From: Acidovorax sp. FHTAMBA
GTDB taxonomy: Bacteria; Pseudomonadota; Gammaproteobacteria; Burkholderiales; Burkholderiaceae_C
Assembly: GCF_038958875.1 (NCBI RefSeq)
Contig: NZ_CP152407.1
Location: 2,735,501 to 2,799,500, forward strand
Length of the DNA stretch: 64,000 bases
Direction: 5' to 3'
The position numbers and the translations under genes were made by a program. Below the pieces are notes generated by a model, which was not told the origin of the DNA, did not search any database, and saw nothing but the letters and a program-made list of their open reading frames with translations. This document shows, in pieces, positions 33,905-42,665 of the stretch; position 1 is the stretch's first letter, and the number at the start of each line of letters is the position of its first letter.

Positions 33905-36427
33905 TCAGTGGGAATGCGCATGCTCCTTGGTTTCTGAGCGGCTTGGCTTGGCGGCTGGCTCCACCCGTGTACCGCGAAGCAGACGCAGTCCGTTGGCTAC
34001 CACCAGCAAGCTCGCTCCCATGTCCGCGAAGACCGCCATCCACATGGTGGCCGTGCCAACGACCGCCATCACCAGGAAGACGCTCTTGATGCCCAGCGCC
34101 AGGGTGATGTTCTGCCAGAGAATGGCGTGGGTGCGCTTGGATAGACGCACTGTCTCGGCGACGCGCTGCAGGTCATCGTTCATGATGACCACATCGGCTG
34201 CTTCCATGGCCGTGTCGGTTCCCGCCGCACCCATGGCAAAACCTATGTCGGCCTGCGCTAGCGCCGGCGCATCGTTGATGCCGTCGCCGGTCATGCCGGT
34301 GGCGCCATAGCGCTTTTGCATTTCCTTGATGGCATCGAGTTTGGCTTCGGGCAGCAGATCGCCACGGGCATCGTCAATGCCGGCCTGGGCAGCGATGGCC
34401 TTTGCCGTGGCAGTGTTGTCACCCGTCAGCATCACCGACGTCACTCCCAGCGCCTTGAGGTCGACGATGGCCTGCTTCGACGTCTCGCGAATGGTGTCCG
34501 CTACCGCAAACAGCGCCAGGACGCGCGATTCGTCCGCCAGGAGGGTGACCGTGCGGCCTTGTTTTTCATGGGTGGCCAGCTCCGCCTCCAGCTCCGGACC
34601 GCACAGTCCTAGCTCATGTATCAGTCGGTGATTGCCCAGCATCAAGCGCACACCATTGACCATGCCTTCGACGCCGCGCCCAGGCAAGGCCTTGAAGCTT
34701 TCTGCTTCTGGACCCTTTACATCCAAGCCCTGGACAATCGCCTTGGAAACCGGGTGGTCGGAACGAGCCGCCAGGCTGGCAGCCATCTGCTGGACTGCTG
34801 CCTCGTCACCGGCACCCCACACCTGCCACTTCACCAGCTTGGGTTTGCCTTCGGTGATGGTGCCGGTCTTGTCCAGCGCCACCGCCTTCAGAAGCCGGGC
34901 ATCTTCCAAGTAGGTTCCGCCCTTGATCAAGATCCCACGGCGCGCTCCCGCGGCCAATCCGCTGACCACCGTGACCGGCGTGGAAATGACCAGAGCGCAT
35001 GGGCAGGCGATCACCAGCAGAACCAGGGCCTTGTAGAGCGCCTCCAGCCAGGTAAGTCCCATCAGGAAAGGAGTGAGGACCGCCACCGCCACGGCAATGG
35101 CGAAGACTGCGGGGGTGTAGATGGAGGCGAACCGATCGACAAAGCGCTGCGTCGGAGCGCGCGTGCCCTGCGCTTGCTCAACGGCTTGGATGATCCTGGC
35201 CAGGGTGGTGTTGCTCGACAAGGCTGTGACCTCGAACTCCAGCTCACCAGTCTCGTTGATCGTGCCGGCAAACACCTGGTCGCCAGGTGCCTTGTCCACG
35301 GGGATGCTCTCGCCAGTCACGGGGGCCTGGTTGATGGCGCCATTGCCCTTGGTCACCTTACCGTCCAGCGGCACGCGTTCGCCCGGCTTGATGCGCACGG
35401 TCGCTCCAATGGCCACCGAAGCCACCGGTGTAGCGGTCCATGCTCCGTTGGTGCCCAGTACCAAAGCCTCTTCGGGCGCCAGTTCCAGCAAGCCCTTGAT
35501 AGCGTTTCGGGCCCGGTCCACTGCCTTGGCTTCGATGAGCTCCGCAATCGCGTACAGAGCCATCACCATCGCGGCTTCTGGCCACTGACCAATGAGGAAT
35601 GCGCCGGTGACGGCCACCGACATCAGCGCATTGATGTTCAGCTTGCCGCGCAGCAGCGCCGCAAGGCCTTTTTTGTAGGTGTCGATGCCGGCCAGCCAGA
35701 TAGCCAGAGCGGCAATCGCCATGCCGCCCACTTTCCAGGCCATCTGGTCGGGCGCGAAGAACGAAAGTACCTCAGCCCCTGTGGCGAACACCAGCGCGGC
35801 CACCAAACGGGAGATGCCGCCTGCAAAACCATGCCCATGGTCGTCGCCTTCGGCGGATCCAGCCGCGTGTCCGCCCTCAGTTTCGCCGACGCCTGCAACT
35901 GGTTGCGGATCGAAGCCCGCATTGCGGATGGCGTCGAGTGCCAACGGGTAGGTGCCTTCCTCTGCATCGATCTTCAGCGTCCGCGCGCCCAGCTGAAAAC
36001 CCAGAGAGCGGATCCCATCCAGAGGCTCCAGCGCCCGACGAATCTCCGCCTCCTCGGCGCTACAGTCCATGGTCGCAATGCGAAACACCCGGCCTTGGCT
36101 ACCCTGGGTGTTTGCCGCAGTGACCACGGGCTGTGGATCGAAACCCGCCTTGCGGATGGCATCGAGCGCAAGGGGCAAGGCGCGATCCTCCGCATCGATC
36201 TTCAGCGTGCGCGCGCTGAGCTGGAAGCCCAGAGAGCGGATACCCTGTACAGGCTCCAAAGCCCGCCGTATCTCAGCCTCTTCGGCACTGCAGTCCATGG
36301 TGGCGATCCTGAACAGCTTAGCTTGGTTCGGGTTGCTTGGTGAAGGATGCGAAGTTGGGACACTCGAACAGCCCGAGGAGCAGCAGTTGTCAACAACGCC
36401 TGGAGAGGTACTGGTTTCTGATTTCAT
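33905..36427 (-). CDS. cadA: Zn/Cd/Pb-exporting P1B-type ATPase with two HMA domains
   Basis: 840 aa. A Cys patch (CCSSGC, residues 15-20) is followed by two nearly identical heavy-metal domains (MDCSAEE at residues 44-50 and 120-126, period 76 aa). Then come eight membrane helices with CPC, the phosphorylation site DKTGT, TGDN and GDGINDAP. The end is His-rich (EHAHSH). This is the ZntA/CadA class that pumps divalent Zn, Cd and Pb out of the cytosol. A MerR-type promoter ends right at its start codon, and the likely regulator is the CadR/PbrR-type protein at 46799. Confidence 0.92.
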   Translation of the reverse strand: MKSETSTSPGVVDNCCSSGCSSVPTSHPSPSNPNQAKLFRIATMDCSAEEAEIRRALEPVQGIRSLGFQLSARTLKIDAEDRALPLALDAIRKAGFDPQPVVTAANTQGSQGRVFRIATMDCSAEEAEIRRALEPLDGIRSLGFQLGARTLKIDAEEGTYPLALDAIRNAGFDPQPVAGVGETEGGHAAGSAEGDDHGHGFAGGISRLVAALVFATGAEVLSFFAPDQMAWKVGGMAIAALAIWLAGIDTYKKGLAALLRGKLNINALMSVAVTGAFLIGQWPEAAMVMALYAIAELIEAKAVDRARNAIKGLLELAPEEALVLGTNGAWTATPVASVAIGATVRIKPGERVPLDGKVTKGNGAINQAPVTGESIPVDKAPGDQVFAGTINETGELEFEVTALSSNTTLARIIQAVEQAQGTRAPTQRFVDRFASIYTPAVFAIAVAVAVLTPFLMGLTWLEALYKALVLLVIACPCALVISTPVTVVSGLAAGARRGILIKGGTYLEDARLLKAVALDKTGTITEGKPKLVKWQVWGAGDEAAVQQMAASLAARSDHPVSKAIVQGLDVKGPEAESFKALPGRGVEGMVNGVRLMLGNHRLIHELGLCGPELEAELATHEKQGRTVTLLADESRVLALFAVADTIRETSKQAIVDLKALGVTSVMLTGDNTATAKAIAAQAGIDDARGDLLPEAKLDAIKEMQKRYGATGMTGDGINDAPALAQADIGFAMGAAGTDTAMEAADVVIMNDDLQRVAETVRLSKRTHAILWQNITLALGIKSVFLVMAVVGTATMWMAVFADMGASLLVVANGLRLLRGTRVEPAAKPSRSETKEHAHSH

Positions 36428-36433
36428 AGCCTG

Positions 36434-36464
36434 ATTGGAAACCTTGAAGTGACTTTAAAGTCAA
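36434..36464 (-). promoter_or_regulatory. MerR-type promoter/operator of the P-type ATPase gene
   Basis: The -35 TTGACT (36459-36464) and -10 TCCAAT (36434-36439) are 19 bp apart, the over-long spacing of MerR-activated promoters. Between them the arms ACTTTAAAG and CTTCAAGGT form a 9-bp dyad (7/9) with a 3-bp centre. Transcription would start about at the ATG, giving a leaderless mRNA. Confidence 0.7.
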
Positions 36465-36568
36465 GCGGCAATCAAAATACGGCTGCTTCTTCCTGCGAAA
36501 ATCGGATCCTTGAACGTGCCGCGCTCAGTAGCAGTGTCACAGGCGGTCTAAGTCTGTCGAATTCGCCA

Positions 36569-37906
36569 TCAGTTAGGACGGATTTCGATTCCCACACTCG
36601 TCACCCCGTTTTCTGACGATGCGAATGGCTTGCCCTGATGCATGCGTGCAATACCGCCTACTATGGCCAACCCGAGGCCATGGTTGCTCTGCCCATGGCT
36701 GCGAGCAGGATCTGCGCGGAAAAATCGGTCAAACAGCTGCGGAAGTATCTCGGGATCGATCGTGCTGCCGTAGTTGGTGACACTGATCAGCACACGACCC
36801 TCATCGGTGGTTCTGAGGTTGATCTGGACGATTGAGCCAGAGCTCGCGTATCGAGTGGCGTTGCCGAGCAAGTTCGACAGGGCCCGGCGCAGCAACGGCA
36901 CGTCGAAGGCGCCATGCGCATCACCAACCACTTTAGCTGTGAGAGCTGCCTCGGACAGCGCGGCCTCGTGGTAGTCCAGTACGTCAGCAGCCACTGATGC
37001 AAGGCTCGCCACGGGCGCGCGGCGCGCTCCCACACCCCGATCCGCCTGGGACAGGAACAGCATGTCATTGACGATGCCGGTCAGGCGGTGCAACTCCTCC
37101 AAGTTGGACGCCAGCACCTCGCGCATATCCGCCCGCTCAGGGCGCAGCAAAGCCAATTCATTGTTGGCAATGAGCGTGGCCAAAGGCGTGCACAACTCAT
37201 GCGCCACGTCCGCATTGAAGCCCTCCATTTGTAAATACGCCTTCTCAATGCGCGCCAGAAGCGCGTTGAACTGGTCGATCAGAGGCACGAGCTCAAGGGG
37301 CTGCTCGGCGCTGTCGAGACGTTGATGTAGATTGTCAGCCGACACTGCGCGCGTCTGACTGGCCAGTCTTCGGACGGGCGCCAGGCCCAAGTTGACCAGG
37401 GAGAATCCGCCCAGCGATACAACGATGGCCCCACCGATGGCTGCGACCAGCAAGGTAAGAGCAAGTCGGTGCAACAACTGGTGGTCGGTTCGGATGTCCA
37501 GCGACAGCTGAACGCGCAACTTCTCTGAGGGAGTCTGGTCCGCAGTCTGTGCTACTTCGAACTGCCGTTGGCGCCATACCGTCTTGGCACTCTGGTTGCG
37601 GGCGTGGGCGTAGATAACAATCCCGTCCGCCTGCGCGACTTCGAGCGACAGATCTCCGTGCCCAACAACGAAGTCATCGAGTTTGTGCGCAAGGTCTTCC
37701 GAATCCCCATGCCCCTTGCCATCCTGCAGCAAGTGCCGAATGACGATTTCTTTTTGTGCCAGCGTTTCCTCTTGCCGATCACGAAAATTGAACTCGGTCA
37801 CCAGATAAACCATCAGACAGACCACCCCGAGTCCGGCAAAGCTCTGCAGCGCCAGCCACCACGACAACCGCTGGCGCAATGAGCGATGTTGGGCCAACGC
37901 CTTCAT
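36569..37906 (-). CDS. Heavy-metal sensor histidine kinase (CzcS/CusS-like)
   Basis: 445 aa. Two membrane helices (about residues 17-38 and 150-172) bracket a periplasmic sensor loop containing HARNQSAK. A HAMP segment (APVRRLASQTRAV) follows, then the H-box ADVAHELCTPL, the N-box LLGNATRYA and the G-box NHGLGLAIVGG. It phosphorylates the response regulator whose gene overlaps it by 4 bp. It probably senses periplasmic metal and controls the czc operon to the right. Confidence 0.88.
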   Translation of the reverse strand: MKALAQHRSLRQRLSWWLALQSFAGLGVVCLMVYLVTEFNFRDRQEETLAQKEIVIRHLLQDGKGHGDSEDLAHKLDDFVVGHGDLSLEVAQADGIVIYAHARNQSAKTVWRQRQFEVAQTADQTPSEKLRVQLSLDIRTDHQLLHRLALTLLVAAIGGAIVVSLGGFSLVNLGLAPVRRLASQTRAVSADNLHQRLDSAEQPLELVPLIDQFNALLARIEKAYLQMEGFNADVAHELCTPLATLIANNELALLRPERADMREVLASNLEELHRLTGIVNDMLFLSQADRGVGARRAPVASLASVAADVLDYHEAALSEAALTAKVVGDAHGAFDVPLLRRALSNLLGNATRYASSGSIVQINLRTTDEGRVLISVTNYGSTIDPEILPQLFDRFFRADPARSHGQSNHGLGLAIVGGIARMHQGKPFASSENGVTSVGIEIRPN

Positions 37907-38589
37907 CCGTTGCGGTCCTCCATGACATATCCCATGCCGCGAATGGTGTGGAGCAGCGTAGTGTCAAACGGCACATCGATCTTGGTACGGAGGCGCCGGA
38001 TCGCGACCTCCACCACGCTGGTATCGCTGTCGAAGTTCATATCCCACACCTGCTCAGCGATCTCAGTGCGAGAAAGCACTTCCCCTTTTCTTCTCAGAAA
38101 CAGAGTCAGGAGCAGAAATTCCTTGGCAGTCAACTCCAAACGCTGACCACGCCGGGACGCTTTGCGCCGTACAAGGTCCAATTCAAGGTCCGCCAAACGC
38201 AGTTGCGTGGGCTCTGCGGCATCCCTCGCACCATGGGTCCGCCGGAGCAGCACCTGAATGCGGGCGCTCAGTTCGGAAAACGCAAAGGGCTTGACCAGAT
38301 AGTCGTCGGCACCCGTCTTGAGTCCCAATACCCGATCCTCGACGCTGACCCTTGCTGTCAACATCAAGACCGGCGTCTGCTTGGTCTTGCGAAAGGCTGT
38401 TAAAAGGCTGAAGCCGTCGATCCCTGGAAGCATCGCGTCCAAGACCAGCAGATCGTGCACGCCTTCCAGAGCCATGTGAAGGCCATCCACCCCGTTGTGT
38501 GCAACGTCCACCACGTAGCCGGCCTCTCCCAGGCCCTTGCGCAGATACTCGGCCAGCTTGACTTCGTCTTCGATGAGCAAAATTTTCAT
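37903..38589 (-). CDS. OmpR-type response regulator (CzcR/CusR-like)
   Basis: 228 aa. The receiver domain starts MKILLIEDEVKLAEYLRKGL, the phospho-acceptor Asp is in LLVLDAMLPG (about residue 51), and a winged-helix DNA-binding domain follows (ELTAKEFLLLTLFLRRKGEV). It is first of a two-gene operon with the kinase and divergent from the gene at 38746, so it probably regulates the divergent promoter region. Confidence 0.9.
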   Translation of the reverse strand: MKILLIEDEVKLAEYLRKGLGEAGYVVDVAHNGVDGLHMALEGVHDLLVLDAMLPGIDGFSLLTAFRKTKQTPVLMLTARVSVEDRVLGLKTGADDYLVKPFAFSELSARIQVLLRRTHGARDAAEPTQLRLADLELDLVRRKASRRGQRLELTAKEFLLLTLFLRRKGEVLSRTEIAEQVWDMNFDSDTSVVEVAIRRLRTKIDVPFDTTLLHTIRGMGYVMEDRNG

Positions 38590-38721
38590 GCTGCCATTCT
38601 CGAAGAATCCGGCCTGTTCGTAGTTTACGACTTTGTTATCTGGCTGTTGGCGCCTTGTCGCACTCGGTTTTTTAAAGTATCCCTGTGTCGAAAGGCATAG
38701 TCCCGGCAGATCGCCGAGGGC

Positions 38722-38733
38722 TGATTTAAATCA
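38722..38733. promoter_or_regulatory. 12-bp palindrome TGATTTAAATCA before the 112-aa gene
   Basis: A perfect palindrome, 12 bp before the start codon at 38746, in the divergent region of the response regulator. A possible operator; the binding protein is unknown. Confidence 0.3.
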
Positions 38734-38745
38734 AGGGACAACACC

Positions 38746-39084
38746 ATGACCGTTCGCAAACCCCTCACGCTCACTTTGATTGCCTTCGCTATCGCGGCTC
38801 CAGGATTGGCATCTGCCTCGTCGCTGTACCATCCCGCCGACGGCGAAGTGGGCATGACCACCCATCCCGACCACATGCAGAGCACAATGTCCCGTGGCGA
38901 TGTGCTTCAGGCTGTCGAAGTAGCGCGCCGGGATGGCACGCTGGCGACCCTTTCACGCGGGGGGGCGTTGCCTGTCAAAGCAACGGGCGCAACGAAGACC
39001 CGTGAGCAAGTTCAACAGGAATTTCTCAACATGTCTGCAGCTGAAAAGAAGGCTCTTCAGGACCTGAACGGCGGCGCTCGCTGA
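38746..39084 (+). CDS. Exported DUF4148-like small protein
   Basis: 112 aa. A clear signal peptide (LTLTLIAFAIAAPGLASA) leads to SSLYHPADGEVGMTTHPDHM. The end contains TREQVQQEFLNMSAAEKKAL, like the R-x-x-V-x-x-E/A-L segment of DUF4148 proteins. Periplasmic; possible metal ligation by YHP and HPDHM is only inferred. Divergent from the two-component genes and 74 bp before czcI, it is probably induced with them. Confidence 0.6.
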   Translation: MTVRKPLTLTLIAFAIAAPGLASASSLYHPADGEVGMTTHPDHMQSTMSRGDVLQAVEVARRDGTLATLSRGGALPVKATGATKTREQVQQEFLNMSAAEKKALQDLNGGAR

Positions 39085-39158
39085 TTTCTAAACCCAGCGC
39101 TCCGCAGCGGCCATCCACGCCCGAGCGCGCCCTTCATGACGCATGCTAGACTTCAAAA

Positions 39159-39518
39159 ATGCGCCGCTTGATCGCCGTTCTTATGCTTGCATTGCTTCCG
39201 TTCCAGTTCAGCTGGTCTGCGGTGGCTGCTTATTGCATGCATGAGAGCTCAACCTCGCAGTCGCAGCATTTGGGGCATCACGAACACAAGCATGAAGCCA
39301 AAGGCGGGAATGGTCAGGCCGAAAAGTCCAGCCAGGGTGCAGTTGCATTTGATGTTGACTGTTCAGTTTGCCATGGCGCGGGTATCGGGGCCTTGAGCTG
39401 GTCAGATGCAAAGCCAGCCTTTTCCCATGACAGCCGTGTGGAGTCTTCCCCAGGCCAGCGCCTGCTGGCTGTAACGCCCACGCCCCCTGACCGACCTCAG
39501 TGGTCCGTCCTCGCCTGA
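39159..39518 (+). CDS. czcI: CzcI cation-efflux accessory protein
   Basis: 119 aa. The signal peptide MRRLIAVLMLALLPFQFSWS is followed by AVAAYCMHE, a His-rich stretch (HLGHHEHKHEAK), VDCSVCHGAG and the end PDRPQWSVLA. CzcI is the periplasmic protein encoded first in czcICBA operons. A -10-like TAGACT lies 6 bases before the ATG, so the message may be leaderless. It precedes czcC by about 160 bp. Confidence 0.82.
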   Translation: MRRLIAVLMLALLPFQFSWSAVAAYCMHESSTSQSQHLGHHEHKHEAKGGNGQAEKSSQGAVAFDVDCSVCHGAGIGALSWSDAKPAFSHDSRVESSPGQRLLAVTPTPPDRPQWSVLA

Positions 39519-39675
39519 TCGGCGGGGGCATCTCACTTTTCTTTTTCAGTCTTGTCCGCCATCGCGGCGGAAGCAGTTGCGTGTGTTGCAGCTGAAGTGA
39601 CTGACGAGTTGCCAGGCAGCTGCACGGTTGCCAGTCCGCCGATTCCCTCGTGTTTTGAAATCACTGGAGAATCGG

Positions 39676-41031
39676 ATGTTCAAGGGTATTTACCTTCAAG
39701 AGATGCCGCACGCATGGCGCGGCGGTAGAAAGATCAAGCTCGCGGCAGGCGCCGCAGCTATATGGCTGAGCGCCTCGGGCGGTGCCTTTTCCCAGGGCCT
39801 ACCACCAGGGCCAGCCGTTGGCGAACGAGCACCTCAGTCAGCTGCAGCGGCCGCAGCTGAGCCTTTGTCCCTGGCCAAGGCCATCGAGCTAGCCCTGGAG
39901 GGAAATCCGGAGGTGGCTGCGGCAAAGCGCCAATGGGAGGCAACCGAAGGACAGGTTCTTCAAGGACGCTCGCGCCCCAATCCAGAGCTCGCGTACTCGC
40001 TGGAAGACACACGCTCCAAAACACGTACGCAAAGCTGGCAACTCAATCTTCCCGTGGAACTGGGTGGAAAGCGTGCGGCACGCACTAAGGCGGCCGAAAA
40101 ATCGCGCGAGCAAGCACAGGCCCAACTCGCCGAGCTGCAAGCCACCGTGCGGGCCAATGTCGCTGCCGCTTACTTTGATGTTCTGACTGCGCAGGAACGA
40201 TTGGTACTGGCCAGAGACAGCGCAGCGCTGGCCAAATCTTCAACGGATACCGTCTCAAAGCGTGTAGCCGCTGGCAAAGTATCCCCAGTGGAAGAGTCCA
40301 AGGCCCGGGTTGCCGAAGCCGGCGTTCGCGTCGAACTCGCCCAGGCCGCAAGCGAACAACGCAATGCACTGTCTCGCCTTTTCGCGCTGTTGGGACGGAT
40401 CGATGCGCCTTACACCGTCCTGGAGGGCAAGGCCGAGAACCTGCCCTCGGTCCCGAGCCTCGTCGATCTCCAGCCCCTGATTTCTTCTTCGCCAGGCGTG
40501 GTACTTGCGCGAATCGAGGTGGATCGGCGCAAGGCCTTGACCGACCTGGAACAAAGCAAACGCGTCCCCGATGTCACCGTCAGCGTCGGCATGCAGCGCA
40601 GCAACGAGACGCAGCGCAACGTCCTTCTTTTCGGGGTCTCTTTGCCTCTTCCCGTCTTCGACCGCAACCAAGGCAACCTCCTGGAGGCGCTGAAACTTGA
40701 GGACAAGGCCCGCGATGAGCTGCAAGCAGCCACCGTGCGCCTGCACAGCGAAGTGGCGCAGGCACGAGAGCGCCTTTCCACGATCACCGCAGAGGTTCAG
40801 TCACTGCAGCAGGAAGTTCTGCCCGGTGCGAAGTCGGCCTATGACGCCGCCACCATTGGGTTCGAGAACGGTAAGTTCAATTTCCTGGAAGTGCTCGATG
40901 CCCAACGCACTTACTTCACAGCCAAATCCCAGTACCTCAAAGCCCTTGGCGAAGCACACCGTGCAGCGGCTGATATCGACCGCCTGCTCGGGGCCAGCAT
41001 GGTTCCCGGCCTGATCGCAACGCAACACTGA
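39676..41031 (+). CDS. czcC: CzcC outer-membrane channel
   Basis: 451 aa TolC-family protein of the Czc tripartite pump. The N-terminal basic/hydrophobic segment (KIKLAAGAAAIWLSASGG) should be the signal. Two OEP repeats follow, with typical segments RPNPELAYSLEDT, FGVSLPLPVFDRNQGN and GKFNFLEVLDAQRTYF. The start MFKGIYLQEM was chosen for its GGAG six bases upstream; MPHAWRGG, 27 bp later, is an alternative. It ends 2 bp before czcB. Confidence 0.9.
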   Translation: MFKGIYLQEMPHAWRGGRKIKLAAGAAAIWLSASGGAFSQGLPPGPAVGERAPQSAAAAAAEPLSLAKAIELALEGNPEVAAAKRQWEATEGQVLQGRSRPNPELAYSLEDTRSKTRTQSWQLNLPVELGGKRAARTKAAEKSREQAQAQLAELQATVRANVAAAYFDVLTAQERLVLARDSAALAKSSTDTVSKRVAAGKVSPVEESKARVAEAGVRVELAQAASEQRNALSRLFALLGRIDAPYTVLEGKAENLPSVPSLVDLQPLISSSPGVVLARIEVDRRKALTDLEQSKRVPDVTVSVGMQRSNETQRNVLLFGVSLPLPVFDRNQGNLLEALKLEDKARDELQAATVRLHSEVAQARERLSTITAEVQSLQQEVLPGAKSAYDAATIGFENGKFNFLEVLDAQRTYFTAKSQYLKALGEAHRAAADIDRLLGASMVPGLIATQH

Positions 41032-41033
41032 GC

Positions 41034-42650
41034 ATGACCATGAACACGAACTCCAGCAAATCCACCATCAGTAAAAAACACCTGATCGCCATTGCAGTAG
41101 TCCTCGCAATAGGGGTCGGCGCGGGAACCTTCATCTTGCAAGGTGGCGGCAAGCCCAAAGCCGCAGCCACCGAGGACGATGGCCACGGTCACGGCGGCCA
41201 TACCGAGGCCAAGGGACACGGCGACGGCGAGCACCATGGCAAGGGTAGCGAAAAGGGCCACGACGATGACAAGGGGCATGCCGATGGTGAACACCATGAA
41301 AAGAGCGAAGCCAAGGGACCACATGGCGGTACCGTGTTCAAGGAAGGCGACTTCAGCTTGGAAGCATTGTTGTCTGAAGACGGTGGCGAGCCTCGACTGC
41401 GAATCTGGCTGTCCGACAAAGATAAACCGCTGCCCCTGAATGCTGCAACGGTCACGGCAACTGTGACCCGCCCGACAGATGAAAAGCAGAAACTGACGTT
41501 TGCCGCTGAAAAAGACAGTCTTGTCAGCCGAGAGATCGTTGCTGAACCCCATGCGTTCGACATCGAGATCATTGCGCAGACTGCCACAGAGCCTTTCATG
41601 TTCGTGATGAGCAAGGAAGAAGGAAAGATCGAACTGACCGATGCCCAGATAAAGGCTGCATCCATCAGCCTGGACGCTGCTGTGAAAGCCAACATCAAGA
41701 CGGCGTTGCTCCTTCCCGGGGAGATACGCTTGAACGAAGATCGCACGTCTCACGTTGTTCCCCGGCTTGCGGGAGTCGTGGAAAGCGTCAATGCCAGCTT
41801 GGGCCAAGTGGTCAAGAAAGGGCAAGTTTTGGCGGTGATCGCGAGCCCGACTGCTTCCGAGCAACGCAGCGAGCTGCAGACGGCCCAAAAGCGCTTAACG
41901 CTGGCAAAGACCACCTACGAGCGAGAAAAAAAGCTGTGGGAGCAGAAGGTGTCTGCCGAGCAGGACTACCTGCAGGCCAAGCAGGCCTTGAGCGAAGCAG
42001 AGGTCGCAGTAGCCAACGCCAATCAGAAACTGAGCGCGATGGGCCTGTCCGCCTCGTCGGTAGCAGGACTGAACCGTATCGAGTTGCGAGCGCCCTTTGA
42101 TGGCATTGTCATCGAGAAGCACCTTAGTCTCGGCGAAGCCGTGAAGGAAGATGCTGCGGTTTTCACCATCTCGGACCTTTCTCAGGTATGGGCTGAGATC
42201 AACGTTCCGGCGAAGGATCTGCCATCGGTGCGCGTGGGCGAAAAGGTCACGATCAAGGCCACCGCCTTTGACGCCTCCGCTACAGGCACTGTCGCTTTTG
42301 TAGGAGCGCTCATTGGCGAGCAAACCCGAACGGCAAAAGCCCGTGTGGTTCTTGACAACCCCAAGGGCGCTTGGCGCCCCGGCCTGTTTGTCAATATTGA
42401 AGTGGTGTCCGAAGAAACGGCAGCGCCTGTAACCATCTCGGCCGACGCCGTCCAAAACGTCGGGGAAAAGCCGGTGGTCTTCCTCAAGGTTGATGGAGGC
42501 TTTATCGCTCAACCCGTGAAGTTGGGCCGAAGCGATGGCAAGCGGGTCGAAGTCCTCTCGGGTCTCAAAGCCGGTATGCCCTACGCCTCGACCGGCAGCT
42601 TCGTCGTGAAGTCTGAACTCGGCAAGGGATCTGCCGAACACACGCACTGA
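41034..42650 (+). CDS. czcB: CzcB periplasmic adaptor with His-rich N-terminal region
   Basis: 538 aa. After one membrane helix (HLIAIAVVLAIGVGAGTFIL) comes a 45-residue His/Asp/Gly-rich metal-binding stretch (GHGHGGHTEAKGHGDGEHHG and more), then a CzcB-type N-terminal domain with GPHGGTVFKEGDFSLE. The adaptor proper follows: lipoyl-like half-motifs VVPRLAGVVESVNASLGQVV and IELRAPFDGIVIEKHLSLGE around a helical hairpin. It bridges CzcA and CzcC and is likely to deliver Zn, Co or Cd to the pump. Confidence 0.93.
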   Translation: MTMNTNSSKSTISKKHLIAIAVVLAIGVGAGTFILQGGGKPKAAATEDDGHGHGGHTEAKGHGDGEHHGKGSEKGHDDDKGHADGEHHEKSEAKGPHGGTVFKEGDFSLEALLSEDGGEPRLRIWLSDKDKPLPLNAATVTATVTRPTDEKQKLTFAAEKDSLVSREIVAEPHAFDIEIIAQTATEPFMFVMSKEEGKIELTDAQIKAASISLDAAVKANIKTALLLPGEIRLNEDRTSHVVPRLAGVVESVNASLGQVVKKGQVLAVIASPTASEQRSELQTAQKRLTLAKTTYEREKKLWEQKVSAEQDYLQAKQALSEAEVAVANANQKLSAMGLSASSVAGLNRIELRAPFDGIVIEKHLSLGEAVKEDAAVFTISDLSQVWAEINVPAKDLPSVRVGEKVTIKATAFDASATGTVAFVGALIGEQTRTAKARVVLDNPKGAWRPGLFVNIEVVSEETAAPVTISADAVQNVGEKPVVFLKVDGGFIAQPVKLGRSDGKRVEVLSGLKAGMPYASTGSFVVKSELGKGSAEHTH

Positions 42651-42665
42651 TCGCGGAGCGCATAC

